64,000 nucleotides of DNA, taken from positions 124,001 to 188,000 of the forward strand of contig NZ_JAVBXX010000007.1 of the NCBI RefSeq assembly GCF_030824335.1. The letters run 5' to 3'. A program made the translations under genes and the position numbers. The notes under the pieces were generated by a model, which was not told the origin of the DNA, did not search any database, and saw only the letters and a program-made list of their open reading frames with translations. The stretch is from Azonexus sp. (GTDB lineage Bacteria; Pseudomonadota; Gammaproteobacteria; Burkholderiales; Rhodocyclaceae). This document shows positions 25,137 through 38,985 of the stretch, one piece after another. How positions within the stretch are numbered: the stretch's first letter is position 1; each line of letters starts with the position of its first letter.

Positions 25137-25955
25137 TCAGCGCAAATTCAGTTCCTGCAGGATGGTGGTCGAGATTTCCTCAATCGACTTGGTCGACGAA
25201 TCCAGCCAGCGGATGCCTTCGCGGCGCATCATCTTTTCTGCTTCGGCAATTTCGTAGCGACAATTGGCCAAGGACGCGTACTTGCTGTCGGCGCGACGTT
25301 CTTCGCGGATCTGGTGCAGGCGCTCCGGCTGTATGGTCAGGCCAAAGAGCTTGGCTCGATGCTTTTCCAGCGTGCCAGGCAGTCGACCGCGATCAAAGTC
25401 TTCCGGGATCAGCGGAAAATTGGCGGCCTTCAGGCCGAACTGCATGGCCAGATAGAGCGAGGTCGGCGTCTTGCCACAGCGCGAGACGGCGACCAGGATC
25501 ACGTCGGCTTCTTCCAGCCCGCGGTCGGTGATGCCGTCGTCGTGGGCCAGCGTGTAGTTGATCGACTCGATGCGTTTCTTGTAATCCGAACTGTCGGCCG
25601 TACCGTGCGAACGGCCGACGGTATGGCTGGATTTCAGTCCCAGTTCGATTTCCAGCGGTGCCAGGAACGTCTCGAAATACGACATGCAGAAGGCATCGGC
25701 CTGATGCACGATGCCGGAAATTTCTGTGTCGATCAGCGTGGTGAAGACAATCGGCCGCATACCGTCGGATTCACCTTGGGCATTGATCCGGTGGACCGCT
25801 TCCTGGGCTTTTTCGATGCTGTCGAGAAAGGGGATGCGGATCTGCGAAAAAACCACGTTCTCGAACTGGGTCAGCAGGCTGTGGCCGAGGGCTTCGGCGG
25901 TCAGGCCGGTACCGTCTGAAATGAAGAATACGGTGCGTTTGATGGGATTTGCCAT
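25137..25955 (-). CDS. ppsR: PEP synthase regulatory protein (kinase/pyrophosphorylase, DUF299)
   Basis: Controls PEP synthase by ADP-dependent phosphorylation and Pi-dependent dephosphorylation of a Thr beside the catalytic His. The family P-loop [14 protein letters not shown] and the N-terminal [15 protein letters not shown] are visible; length is 272. It is the third gene of uspA-ppc-ppsR, 9 bp after ppc. Its target ppsA lies 10.6 kb away on the opposite strand, rather than adjacent as in many bacteria. Confidence 0.94.
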   Translation of the reverse strand: MANPIKRTVFFISDGTGLTAEALGHSLLTQFENVVFSQIRIPFLDSIEKAQEAVHRINAQGESDGMRPIVFTTLIDTEISGIVHQADAFCMSYFETFLAPLEIELGLKSSHTVGRSHGTADSSDYKKRIESINYTLAHDDGITDRGLEEADVILVAVSRCGKTPTSLYLAMQFGLKAANFPLIPEDFDRGRLPGTLEKHRAKLFGLTIQPERLHQIREERRADSKYASLANCRYEIAEAEKMMRREGIRWLDSSTKSIEEISTTILQELNLR

Positions 25956-25964
25956 GGCCGGATT

Positions 25965-28727
25965 CTAACCGCTGTTGCGCAGGCCGGAGGCGATGCCGTT
26001 GATCGAAAGATGAATGCCGCGAGCGACGCGTTCATCGGTATCGCCCGCCCGGTGGCGCTTGAGCAATTCGACCTGCAGGTGATTGAGCGGGTCCATGTAG
26101 GGCGCGCGCAGTTGCAGTGAACGCTTGAGCATCGGATTGTCGCCGAGGAAATCATCCTGCTGCAGGATATCGAGCAGGTGCTTTCGGGTCAGTTCCCATT
26201 CACCGACGATGCGCGTGAAAATACGTTCACGCAGCTCGACATCGACGACCAGTTCGGCATAGCGCGAGGCGATGGCGAGGTCGGTCTTGGCCAGCACCAT
26301 ATCCATGTTCGACAGCAGGCTTTTGAAAAATGGCCATGATTTGAGCATGCGCCGCAAGGTTGCCAAACCTGCCGGATTTGCCGTCAGATAGCCGTCGACC
26401 GCAGTACCGAAGCCGTACCAGCCGGGCAGCATCAGGCGACATTGCGCCCAGGAAAATACCCAGGGAATGGCGCGCAGGTCTTCGATGCGCTCCGATGCCT
26501 TGCGCGACGCCGGCCGGCTGCCGATGTTCAGCAGGGCGATTTCGGAAACCACGGTCGACTGGCGGAAATAGGTGGTAAAGCCGGGCGTTTCATAAACCAG
26601 CCCACGATAGGCATTGAAGGCGCGCGCCGACAATTCGTCCATCGCCGAATGGAACTGCTCAGCCGGCTCGACCTGGTTTTCGTGATCGGTCAGGCTGGCT
26701 TCCAGTGTTGCGGCGAGCAGCACTTCGAGATTGCGCCGGCCGTTGTCCGGGTTGCCGTACTTGGTCGAGATGACTTCGCCCTGTTCGGTCAGCCGGATCT
26801 GGCCGGAAACGGCGCCGGCCGGCTGGGCCAGGATGGCGTGATAGGACGGGCCGCCACCGCGACCAACCGATCCGCCACGACCGTGGAACAGGCGCAGGCG
26901 AACGCCGTGTGCGCGGAACACGTCGGTCAGCTCGATTTCGGCCTTGTACAATTCCCAGCCCGAGGTCAGGAAACCGCCATCCTTGTTGGAATCGGAATAG
27001 CCGAGCATGACTTCGTGCTCGTCGCCACGGCCAGCGATAAGCTGACGATAGACCGGCAAGGCGAAAACACCGGCCATCGTTGCCGCGCTCTTCTGCAAGT
27101 CCTCGATGGTTTCGAACAACGGGATGATGTTGACGTCGAGTTGTGGTGTCGTGCCCGGACGCAGCAGGCCCGATTCCTTGAGCAGCAGCGCCAGTTCGAG
27201 CAGGTCGGAAACGCCGTCGGTTTTCGAGATGATGCAGTTGGGCAGCGCGGCGGCGCCGTATTTTTCGCGCAATTCGCGGGCCGTGAAGAAAATGGCCAAT
27301 TCGCCTCGCGTTTCTTCATCGTAGGTCAGCCAGGGCGAATACAACGGGCGTGGTGTGGCCAATTCTGCGGTCAACAGGCTGATCCGGGCATTTTCGTCCA
27401 GTGCCTCGTAATCCGGGCAGCGACCGGCGGCAGCCAGTAGCGCGGCGACGCTGCGGGCGTGCACTTCAGAGTTCTGGCGCAGGTCGATTGGTGCCAGGTG
27501 GAAGCCGAACACCTGCACTGCACGCAGCAGACGGCGCAGACGGCCGCCGGCCAATTTAGCGCCGCCGTTGAGTTTCAGCGAGTTGGCCAGGACCTTGAGA
27601 TCGGCGCGCAGCGCTTCCGGCGTGCTGTAAGGCTCGCCGCTGGCAATTTCGTGGCGTACCGGTTCGATGTGGTCGAGCCGGCGGGCCGTCGCGGCGATGC
27701 GCGCATAGATGCTGGTGAGGGCGCGGCGGTAAGGCTCGTCGAGCCGCTGGGGCGACTGGTCGGGCGACTGGTCGGCCATCGCGCGTAATTCCGGCGTGAT
27801 ATCGATCAGCAGGTCGGACAGCGGCAGTTCGGCGCCCAGTTGGTGGATTTCGTCGAGATAATGGTTCAGCGTGGCGGCCGATTGCAGGCGCAAGGCTTCG
27901 CGCAGAATGTCGGCCGTGACGAACGGGTTGCCGTCGCGATCACCGCCGATCCAGCTGCCGACGCGGAAGAAGGGCGGCAGCGCCCAGATTTTTTCCGGGT
28001 AGCGTTGCTGTAGCTGCTGCGTTGCCTGGATGTAAAGACGGGGCAGTTCGGTGAAAAAAGTTTCCTGAAAATAGCTGATCCCGTTTTTGACCTCATCAAC
28101 CACCTTGAGCCGTACCGGGCGCAGCATGCGCGATTGCCACAGGGTCAGGATCGCATTCGACAAGGCCCAGTCGTTTTCGGCTTCTTCTTCCGGTGTCATC
28201 TGCAGACGCTCGCGCTGGTCGAGCAGATGCGCGATGTCGCGGTGATTGCGGATCAGGCTCTGGCGCTGGACTTCGGTCGGGTGGGCGGTGAGCACCGGGG
28301 CAACCAGCGCATGGGCGAAGAAGTCGGCGATGGCTTCCGGCGAGACTTTTGCGGTCGACAGCGCATCGAGGGCAAAAACCAGGCTGCCTTCGCGCGGCGG
28401 CGAGCCGGCCAGATCGTGTGCCCGGCGCCGACGGATGTGGTGCTCATCCTCGGCAATGTTGGCCAGTTGCAGAAAATAGCTGAAGGCGCGGACGACCGTC
28501 TGGGTCGTATCGCGCGGCAAGGGATCGAGCAGGGCAGCCAGTTCGTCACGGCTCGCCGGGTCGCCGTCGCGGGCAAAGCGGATGGCCGTCTGGCGGACTT
28601 TTTCGACGATATCGAAAACGCTGTCACCTTCCTGGTCGCGTACCGTATCGCCGAGCAGTCGGCCGAGCAGCCGGATGTCGTTGCGCAGGGGTTCATCCTT
28701 GTTGGCGTCGTGTGCTTCGCGGTGCAT
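25965..28727 (-). CDS. ppc: Phosphoenolpyruvate carboxylase
   Basis: Anaplerotic enzyme that carboxylates PEP to oxaloacetate. Catalytic His in TAHPTEVQR (about H148), FHGRGGSVGRGGGPSY and the C-terminal LRNSG (usually RNTG) are present. Length is 920 residues, normal for the family. The ATG directly abuts the uspA stop, and ppsR follows 9 bp downstream, so PEP consumption and the regulator of PEP formation are in one transcript. Confidence 0.97.
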   Translation of the reverse strand: MHREAHDANKDEPLRNDIRLLGRLLGDTVRDQEGDSVFDIVEKVRQTAIRFARDGDPASRDELAALLDPLPRDTTQTVVRAFSYFLQLANIAEDEHHIRRRRAHDLAGSPPREGSLVFALDALSTAKVSPEAIADFFAHALVAPVLTAHPTEVQRQSLIRNHRDIAHLLDQRERLQMTPEEEAENDWALSNAILTLWQSRMLRPVRLKVVDEVKNGISYFQETFFTELPRLYIQATQQLQQRYPEKIWALPPFFRVGSWIGGDRDGNPFVTADILREALRLQSAATLNHYLDEIHQLGAELPLSDLLIDITPELRAMADQSPDQSPQRLDEPYRRALTSIYARIAATARRLDHIEPVRHEIASGEPYSTPEALRADLKVLANSLKLNGGAKLAGGRLRRLLRAVQVFGFHLAPIDLRQNSEVHARSVAALLAAAGRCPDYEALDENARISLLTAELATPRPLYSPWLTYDEETRGELAIFFTARELREKYGAAALPNCIISKTDGVSDLLELALLLKESGLLRPGTTPQLDVNIIPLFETIEDLQKSAATMAGVFALPVYRQLIAGRGDEHEVMLGYSDSNKDGGFLTSGWELYKAEIELTDVFRAHGVRLRLFHGRGGSVGRGGGPSYHAILAQPAGAVSGQIRLTEQGEVISTKYGNPDNGRRNLEVLLAATLEASLTDHENQVEPAEQFHSAMDELSARAFNAYRGLVYETPGFTTYFRQSTVVSEIALLNIGSRPASRKASERIEDLRAIPWVFSWAQCRLMLPGWYGFGTAVDGYLTANPAGLATLRRMLKSWPFFKSLLSNMDMVLAKTDLAIASRYAELVVDVELRERIFTRIVGEWELTRKHLLDILQQDDFLGDNPMLKRSLQLRAPYMDPLNHLQVELLKRHRAGDTDERVARGIHLSINGIASGLRNSG

Positions 28728-29174
28728 TTAGTGCTTTCTGACGAGGAGTACGGAGGCCTCGGCGATTCTGGCCAGTTGTTCGGCCACCGAACCGAGGATC
28801 AGCGTGGCGATGCCGCGCTGGCCGTGGCGACCGATCACGATGAGGTCGGCACCGACTTCCTTGGCCTTGTCGGCCAGTACTTCCGAGACGCGCCGATTGC
28901 GTGCTTCGAGCAGCAAGGTTTCCGCTTCGATGCCGGTGGCTTCCTTGAGCGCTGCGTCGAGTAGCTTCTGGCCGGCATCGGCGATGGCTTGCAGGGCGTT
29001 GTCGATGTTCAGCGAGGTCGAGAAGGTACGGCCGTGCATGCCCATCAGCGTTTCGTCGGCAACGTGCGTGATGTAGAGCTTGGCGTTGCTGCTGCGCGCC
29101 AGATGCAGGGCTTCGGTGAGGGCGCAACGCGAGGTGTCGCTGTCGTCGATGGCAACCAATATCTTTTTGTACAT
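28728..29174 (-). CDS. Universal stress protein UspA family
   Basis: Single-domain Usp of 148 residues. It starts MYKKILVAIDDSDTS, and the ATP-binding pattern G-2x-G-9x-G-S is present (GRHGQRG...LGSVAEQ near residue 120), so it is probably an ATP-binding type. It is the first gene of a unit with ppc and ppsR (zero gap to ppc). A direct role in PEP metabolism is not known. Confidence 0.93.
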   Translation of the reverse strand: MYKKILVAIDDSDTSRCALTEALHLARSSNAKLYITHVADETLMGMHGRTFSTSLNIDNALQAIADAGQKLLDAALKEATGIEAETLLLEARNRRVSEVLADKAKEVGADLIVIGRHGQRGIATLILGSVAEQLARIAEASVLLVRKH

Positions 29175-29246
29175 GATGGTTTTTCCTGGATGTGTTGATG
29201 GGGCTTACTTTAGCAATTTGCTCAGGATTTTGCAGTCAGGCAAACG

Positions 29247-32012
<2,766 letters not shown>

Positions 32013-32060
32013 GGTTTTGGCTTGGTGTCTCGGGTTGTTATTTTGGGGTGCTGGAATTGG

Positions 32061-32286
32061 CTTGGGGTTCCGCCTTTAGGGCGGGCGTACTTTCTTTTGC
32101 TTCGCCAAAAGAAAGTAGCCAAAGAAAAGGCGACCCCAGGTTACGCGGTCGGCTGCGCCGACTTCCCTGCGCTACTCGAAACCGGCGGGGGCTGCGCAAC
32201 TCGGCCCTGCGGGCCTCAAACAGTGCTCGCCCTTTTTCCGCCGGTTTCTCCGTTGCTCGGCGCTGCACATGGGGGCCCGGTAAAAC
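32061..32286 (+). repeat. Dispersed repeat, left arm of inverted pair
   Basis: About 226 bp that recurs inverted at 32441-32663. It contains an 11-bp perfect hairpin (ACTTTCTTTTG 32089-32099 with CAAAAGAAAGT 32106-32116). This resembles a dispersed non-coding repeat that is common in betaproteobacteria and often mis-annotated as short hypothetical proteins. No transposase is present. Confidence 0.8.
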
Positions 32287-32440
32287 CTCTCGGGGAATCG
32301 TGTCGTATTCGTTTTTGATGTTTTGCTGCGGTCGACCGCAGAAACAGGCATTTTCTTTATGCTCTTGGGTCAAGCCGTTGTTTTTTTGGCTGCAAAACTC
32401 GAATGTTTTTACTTCCCAGGCAGTGCCATCACACCGCAAC

Positions 32441-32663
32441 GCTTTTCCGGGCCCCTTGAGAGGCGCTGAGCAACGCAGGAGTGCCGGGGGCAGTCTGCTG
32501 GCGTTGTTTGAGCCGTAGGCGAGTTTAGCCAGCAGCCCGGCATTTCGAGTAGCGCAAGGGACCGGGCAACGCCCGGCGCCGACCCAGGGGTCGCCTTTTC
32601 TTTGCTTACTTTCTTTTGGCGAAGCAAAAGAAAGTGAGACGCGCCGCAGCGCGGAACCCCAAG
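32441..32663 (-). repeat. Dispersed repeat, right arm of inverted pair
   Basis: Inverted, diverged copy of 32061-32286. Best conserved are the CTTGGGGTTCCGC end, the hairpin (32608-32635), the AAAGAAAAGGCGACCCC stretch, the CTACTCGAAA segment and the GGGGCCCGG end. The intervening 32287-32440 has no gene; it holds a perfect 14-bp palindrome TGCGGTCGACCGCA at 32327-32340. Confidence 0.8.
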
Positions 32664-32681
32664 TGTAAAACTCGGAAACCA

Positions 32682-34112
32682 TTACCCCCGTTCCCTTAAC
32701 ATATCCCGTAACCGTTTAGGCGCCGGCTTCAACGGCACGCGAACACTCGTCCACGCCCCTTGCTTCGACGGCATCAACCAGCCAAATCGGCTGCCCAGCC
32801 AGGTCACCACCCCGTACAGCGCCGGTGAGCGATAAACCGCCGCCCAGCTCCGCCAAACCGAAGTCATCAAGCGGCTATAACCCGCGCCCTGTCCCCGCAT
32901 CACCGGATCAGCATGCGGCTTCGAAAAAGCCTCTTCCCGCAGACGCATCAGCAGTTCCGGAATCGGAATTTTCACCGGGCAGACCTCGCCGCAGGCGCCA
33001 CAGAGCGACGAGGCGGTGGCCATGGATGAGGTTGCTTCCAGTCCCAGCATGTGCGGCGAGATGATCTTGCCGATCGGGCCGGGGTAGGTCGTGCCGTAGG
33101 CGTGGCCGCCGATGCGGGTGTAGACCGGGCAGTGGTTCATGCAGGCGCCACAGCGGATGCATTGCAGGGTCTTGCGCAGTTGTTCGTCGGCGTAGGCCTG
33201 GCTGCGGCCGTTGTCGAGCAGCACCAGGTGGACTTCTTCAGGGCCATCCTTCTCGCCGGGTTTTCTTGGCGAAGAGATCATGTTGAAGTAGGTCGAGATG
33301 TTCTGGCCGGTGGCCGAGCGGGTCAGCAGTGACAGCAGGGGCGGCACGTGTTCGAGCTTTTCGACGATCTTCTCGATGCCGGTGATGGCAATGTGGATCG
33401 GCGGCGCCGTCGTGCACATGCGGCCGTTGCCTTCGTTTTCGACCAGACACAGCGTGCCGGTTTCGGCGACGGCGAAATTGACGCCGGAGAGGCCGATGTC
33501 GGCTTCGAGGAATTTCTGCCGCAGCACGTTGCGGCCGATCTGGATCAGCGCGTCGACGTTGTCGGTGTAATCGACGCCCAGCACCTTGTCGGCGAACAGG
33601 CGGGCGATTTCCTCCTTGGTCTTGTGGATCGCCGGCATGATGATGTGCGACGGCTTCTCATTGGCCAGCTGGACGATGTACTCGCCCATGTCGGACTCCA
33701 GCGCGCCGATGCCGGCGGCTTCGGCGGCGTGGTTGAGCTCGATTTCTTCGCTGACCATCGACTTGCCCTTGACCATCAGCTTCGCCGAATGGCGCTGGCA
33801 GATGCCGAGGATGATGGCGTTGGCTTCGTCCGGCGTTTCCGCCCAATGCACCTGGACACCGTTGCGGGTCAGGTTGGCTTCAAGGCGTTCGAGCAGCTCG
33901 GGCAGTTTGGCCAGGTTGTACTGGCGGATGGCTTCGCCCAGCGAGCGCAGGCTTTGCAGTTCCTCGTCGTCGGGGAATTGCGCGGCGCGCTTGCTCATCA
34001 GGAAATCCATCGCGCCACGGAAGCTCTGGCGCAGGAAGGGATTGTCGACAACCGCCTTGGAGCGGGCGCGGAAGCCTTCGCTTGGCTTGAAATGGATGGG
34101 CTGGGCGTTCAT
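32682..34112 (-). CDS. lutB: L-lactate oxidation iron-sulfur protein LutB/LldF
   Basis: Part of the LutABC (LldEFG) complex that oxidises L-lactate to pyruvate. A LUD domain (about 70-300) is followed by two 4Fe-4S motifs, with Cys 318/321/324/328 (CIRCGACMNHCP) and 371/374/378 (CGACGEVCP). The frame is open far upstream through lutC, but the ATG at 34112 overlaps the lutC stop and begins a family-like N-terminus, giving 476 residues. It is the last gene of lutA-lutC-lutB. Confidence 0.94.
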   Translation of the reverse strand: MNAQPIHFKPSEGFRARSKAVVDNPFLRQSFRGAMDFLMSKRAAQFPDDEELQSLRSLGEAIRQYNLAKLPELLERLEANLTRNGVQVHWAETPDEANAIILGICQRHSAKLMVKGKSMVSEEIELNHAAEAAGIGALESDMGEYIVQLANEKPSHIIMPAIHKTKEEIARLFADKVLGVDYTDNVDALIQIGRNVLRQKFLEADIGLSGVNFAVAETGTLCLVENEGNGRMCTTAPPIHIAITGIEKIVEKLEHVPPLLSLLTRSATGQNISTYFNMISSPRKPGEKDGPEEVHLVLLDNGRSQAYADEQLRKTLQCIRCGACMNHCPVYTRIGGHAYGTTYPGPIGKIISPHMLGLEATSSMATASSLCGACGEVCPVKIPIPELLMRLREEAFSKPHADPVMRGQGAGYSRLMTSVWRSWAAVYRSPALYGVVTWLGSRFGWLMPSKQGAWTSVRVPLKPAPKRLRDMLRERG

Positions 34113-34777
34113 TGTTCGCCCTCCAGCAACAGCACGATCAGTTCTTTCGGACCGTGCGCGCCGTAGGCCAGCGTCTGCTGGATGTCGGCGGTCTTCGACG
34201 GGCCGGAGATCAGCAGCGAGTTGGTCGGCAGGCCATCCTGCCAGCCTTCGGCGGTCATCGCCTCGTAGAAGGTGTTGTAGATCTTCGTTGCGTCGAGCAG
34301 CACGACATGCACCGGCGGTACCAGCGACATCAGGCGGGGTTCCAGTGCATCCGGCCACAGGATCAGCGTGCCGGTTTCGGCAATGGCGGCACGGGCGGCG
34401 GTCAGGCTGGCCGGCGTGGCGTTGAACATCTCGCTCTTCCAGGCTTCGATGGCCATGTCGTAGACGCTGCACTCGACGCCGCGCGGCGGCAGTTCGTCGA
34501 GCGCGACCTCGCCGTGCGGCGTACCTTCGGCGACCAGCAAACGGTCGATGCCACGGGTCTTCAGCGCGGCGTGCAGCGTGTCCAGCCAGTTATCGGCGGT
34601 TACCGCGTGAACTTCGGCATGCGCGAGTTCAATGAAATGGCGGAAACGGGCGACCTTTTCGGCGCCGGATTCAACGGGGCGATGGCCGGCGAACCAACTG
34701 GCGACGTCGGGCAGTGATTTTGCGGTCGACGGCTGGTTTTTGCGCAAATTGCCGAGAATGCGATCGCGGGCGCTCAT
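34109..34777 (-). CDS. lutC: Lactate utilization protein LutC/LldG
   Basis: LUD-domain subunit of the L-lactate oxidising complex. AIAETGTLILWPDALEPRL resembles the AETGT segment also seen in LutB. The start is set at ATG 34777 (MSARDRILGNLRKNQP), overlapping the lutA stop by 4 bp; the upstream open frame is a shadow of lutA. Length is 222 residues. Gene order here is A-C-B. Confidence 0.92.
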   Translation of the reverse strand: MSARDRILGNLRKNQPSTAKSLPDVASWFAGHRPVESGAEKVARFRHFIELAHAEVHAVTADNWLDTLHAALKTRGIDRLLVAEGTPHGEVALDELPPRGVECSVYDMAIEAWKSEMFNATPASLTAARAAIAETGTLILWPDALEPRLMSLVPPVHVVLLDATKIYNTFYEAMTAEGWQDGLPTNSLLISGPSKTADIQQTLAYGAHGPKELIVLLLEGEQ

Positions 34778-35556
34778 TTGCTTGTCCTCCGCAGTAAAAA
34801 ACTGGCGATGTGTTCGCCGGGCAGGCTCGGTGTCGTCCGGCCTTCCTGCGCGTCCTTCCAGGCGGCGTGGCCGAGGATGTTCATCAGGCAGCCGCAGTCG
34901 GCGCTGACGACGCGCTCGGCGCCGGTTGCCTTCAAGGCCTTGACCTTGTCTTCGACCATCGCGCCGGAAATTTCTGGCTGCTTGATCGAGAAGGTGCCGC
35001 CAAAACCGCAGCATTCGGATTCGTGATCCTGCTGCGCCAGGTTAACGTTTTTCAGGTCACCAATCAGTTGGCGTCCAGTCAGATGCACGCCCATTTCGCG
35101 GCGGGCCGAGCAGGAGGTGTGGAGCACGACGGTGCAGTCGCTGCCGCAGTCTTCCGGCTTGAAATTCAGTACGTCGACGAGGAACTGCGTCAGTTCGTAA
35201 ACCCGTACCGACAGCTTTTCCGCCTGCGCCTTGCGTACCGGGTCGGCGGCGAACAGCATCGGGTAGTGGTGCTTCATCATGCCGGCGCAGGAGCCGGACG
35301 GGACGACCACCGGCCAGTCTTGCGGAAACAGCGTCAACTGGTGCGCAGCGACCTTGCGTGCCTCGTCGGGAAAACCGCTGGTATAGGCCGGTTGACCGCA
35401 GCAGGTCTGTTCTTCCGGGAAGTGCACGCGGATGCCCTGGCGTTCGAGCAGGGTGATGGCATCCATGCCGGCACCGGGATAAAACTGGTCGATCACGCAG
35501 GTGGCGAAAAAGTAAACGTCGGCCGGACGAGGCGGCAGAGTTTTGCTTTGGGTCAT
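34774..35556 (-). CDS. lutA: L-lactate oxidation protein LutA/LldE
   Basis: CCG-domain subunit of the L-lactate oxidising complex. Two cysteine-rich motifs, CCGQPAYTSG and CCGFGGTFSI, each close a CCG domain of the kind that binds FeS centres. The ATG at 35556 has GGAG upstream (in CCGGAGACAAG) and gives 260 residues; an upstream ATG at 35589 falls inside the operator and is rejected. First gene of the lut operon. Confidence 0.94.
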   Translation of the reverse strand: MTQSKTLPPRPADVYFFATCVIDQFYPGAGMDAITLLERQGIRVHFPEEQTCCGQPAYTSGFPDEARKVAAHQLTLFPQDWPVVVPSGSCAGMMKHHYPMLFAADPVRKAQAEKLSVRVYELTQFLVDVLNFKPEDCGSDCTVVLHTSCSARREMGVHLTGRQLIGDLKNVNLAQQDHESECCGFGGTFSIKQPEISGAMVEDKVKALKATGAERVVSADCGCLMNILGHAAWKDAQEGRTTPSLPGEHIASFLLRRTSK

Positions 35557-35587
35557 CTTGTCTCCGGTCTGGATTTGTTTATGGATC

Positions 35588-35602
35588 ATTGGTAAGACCA
35601 AT
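35588..35602. promoter_or_regulatory. LldR-type operator O1
   Basis: Perfect palindrome ATTGGTAAGACCAAT. Its reverse complement matches O2 and has the form of FadR-subfamily (LldR/PdhR-like) operators. It lies at about +9 to +23 of the lut promoter. Confidence 0.85.
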
Positions 35603-35617
35603 AATTCGTGGGGTGAA

Positions 35618-35646
35618 AATTTACGTGAAAACCGCGACTTGGTCAA
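35618..35646 (-). promoter_or_regulatory. lutACB promoter
   Basis: On the minus strand TTGACC (complement of 35641-35646), a 17-bp spacer and TAAATT (complement of 35618-35623). Start near 35611, directly before operator O1. Confidence 0.7.
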
Positions 35647-35668
35647 TGATAAGTGAAGATTCTGATGC

Positions 35669-35697
35669 TTGCACTTTCCAATTTTGCTGTTTAGAAT
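35669..35697 (+). promoter_or_regulatory. lldR-ppsA promoter
   Basis: TTGCAC (35669-35674), 17-bp spacer, TAGAAT (35692-35697). Start near 35704, inside operator O2. This position rules out translation starts upstream of it. Confidence 0.7.
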
Positions 35698-35700
35698 GTG

Positions 35701-35713
35701 TTGGTCTTACCAA
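35701..35713. promoter_or_regulatory. LldR-type operator O2
   Basis: TTGGTCTTACCAA, the same core as O1 in the opposite orientation, covering the predicted lldR start point (about -3 to +10). Suggests autoregulation. Confidence 0.8.
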
Positions 35714-35719
35714 TCAATG

Positions 35720-35730
35720 TGGTCATACCA
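35720..35730. promoter_or_regulatory. LldR-type operator O3 (weaker)
   Basis: TGGTCATACCA, a shorter palindrome with the TGGT-3-ACCA layout of O1 and O2, ending at the base before the lldR ATG. Confidence 0.6.
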
Positions 35731-36498
35731 ATGCCAAGCAAGGTTCAGGTTCCGCGTATTTCAGATGCTGTCGCTTCGACGCTGGAGCGGCGCATTCTCG
35801 AAGGCTCTTTGAAGCCGGGTGATCGCTTGCCGCCCGAGCGCGAGCTGGCGCTGGAGTTTGGCGTGTCCCGTCCGAGCCTGCGCGAAGCGATCCAGAAGCT
35901 GGCTTCGAAGGGTATGGTGCAGAGCCGGCAAGGTGGCGGTACCTATGTCACTGCCGTACTCGAAGCGAGTTTCTTCGACCCTTGGCAGGAGATGATGGGG
36001 TCTTACCCGAATCTGCGTGACGACATCCTCGAATTCCGCCGCATGCTGGAAGGCCAGGCCGCCGAATGGGCCGCCGAGCGCGCTACCGATGCGGATTTGC
36101 TGCGTCTCGAGCAGGCCTTCCAGGCACTGCAGGACTCTTTTCAGGTGGACGACACGGAAAAACGTTCGGCTGCCGACATCGCCTTTCACCAAGCCATCGG
36201 CGACGCTGCGCACAATGTACTGACTGGCCATCTGGCGGGCGCCTTGCTGCGCCTGATGCACGACAACATCCGCCTCAATCTCGGTGAATTGAAGAGCGTG
36301 CCAGCTGCCGGCAAGTTGCTGATCAGCCAGCATGCCGCGATCTATACCGCGATTGTCGACAAGAAGCCGCAGGCTGCGCGTGTCGCGGCTGAAACCCATA
36401 TCGACTTCGTGCGCGAAACGCTGGCCCAGACGCTGCGTTCCGTCGCCCGCCGCGAGACGGCCGAGCGCCGCCTGAATACTGATTTCTCAACCTCCTGA
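35731..36498 (+). CDS. lldR: GntR/FadR-family lactate regulator LldR
   Basis: Winged-helix DNA-binding domain at residues 8-74 ([22 protein letters not shown]) and a C-terminal FCD effector domain with conserved Asp/His ligands ([26 protein letters not shown]). Divergent from lutACB, with three palindromic sites between, it is the likely lactate-responsive repressor. The frame is open from GTG 35698, but the promoter and O2 place the transcript start near 35704, so ATG 35731 is chosen (255 residues). No clear ribosome site precedes it. ppsA begins 34 bp downstream. Confidence 0.88.
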   Translation: MPSKVQVPRISDAVASTLERRILEGSLKPGDRLPPERELALEFGVSRPSLREAIQKLASKGMVQSRQGGGTYVTAVLEASFFDPWQEMMGSYPNLRDDILEFRRMLEGQAAEWAAERATDADLLRLEQAFQALQDSFQVDDTEKRSAADIAFHQAIGDAAHNVLTGHLAGALLRLMHDNIRLNLGELKSVPAAGKLLISQHAAIYTAIVDKKPQAARVAAETHIDFVRETLAQTLRSVARRETAERRLNTDFSTS

Positions 36499-36532
36499 TT
36501 TTTTCAAATTCCACCCCCGAAAGGACAATGCA

Positions 36533-38908
<2,376 letters not shown>

Positions 38909-38943
38909 TTTTTGCGGTCGACCGTGAAAATTCGGTAAAAACG

Positions 38944-38973
38944 AGAAAGGCCGGGAGCGATCCCGGCCTTTCT
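38944..38973. terminator. Terminator shared by ppsA and the TPR gene
   Basis: Perfect 13-bp stem (AGAAAGGCCGGGA / TCCCGGCCTTTCT) with a GCGA loop, between convergent stops. Confidence 0.85.
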
Positions 38974-38985
38974 GTCATCGGGTGG

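Noticed and set aside
32038-32682. Open frames of 72-214 codons between dld and lutB
   Set aside because: They are translations of the inverted dispersed repeat; the repeat is shared in both orientations and has no ribosome sites or protein family.
35698-35730. Upstream GTG start for lldR
   Set aside because: The predicted transcript begins near 35704 and operator O2 occupies this stretch, so translation from 35698 is unlikely.
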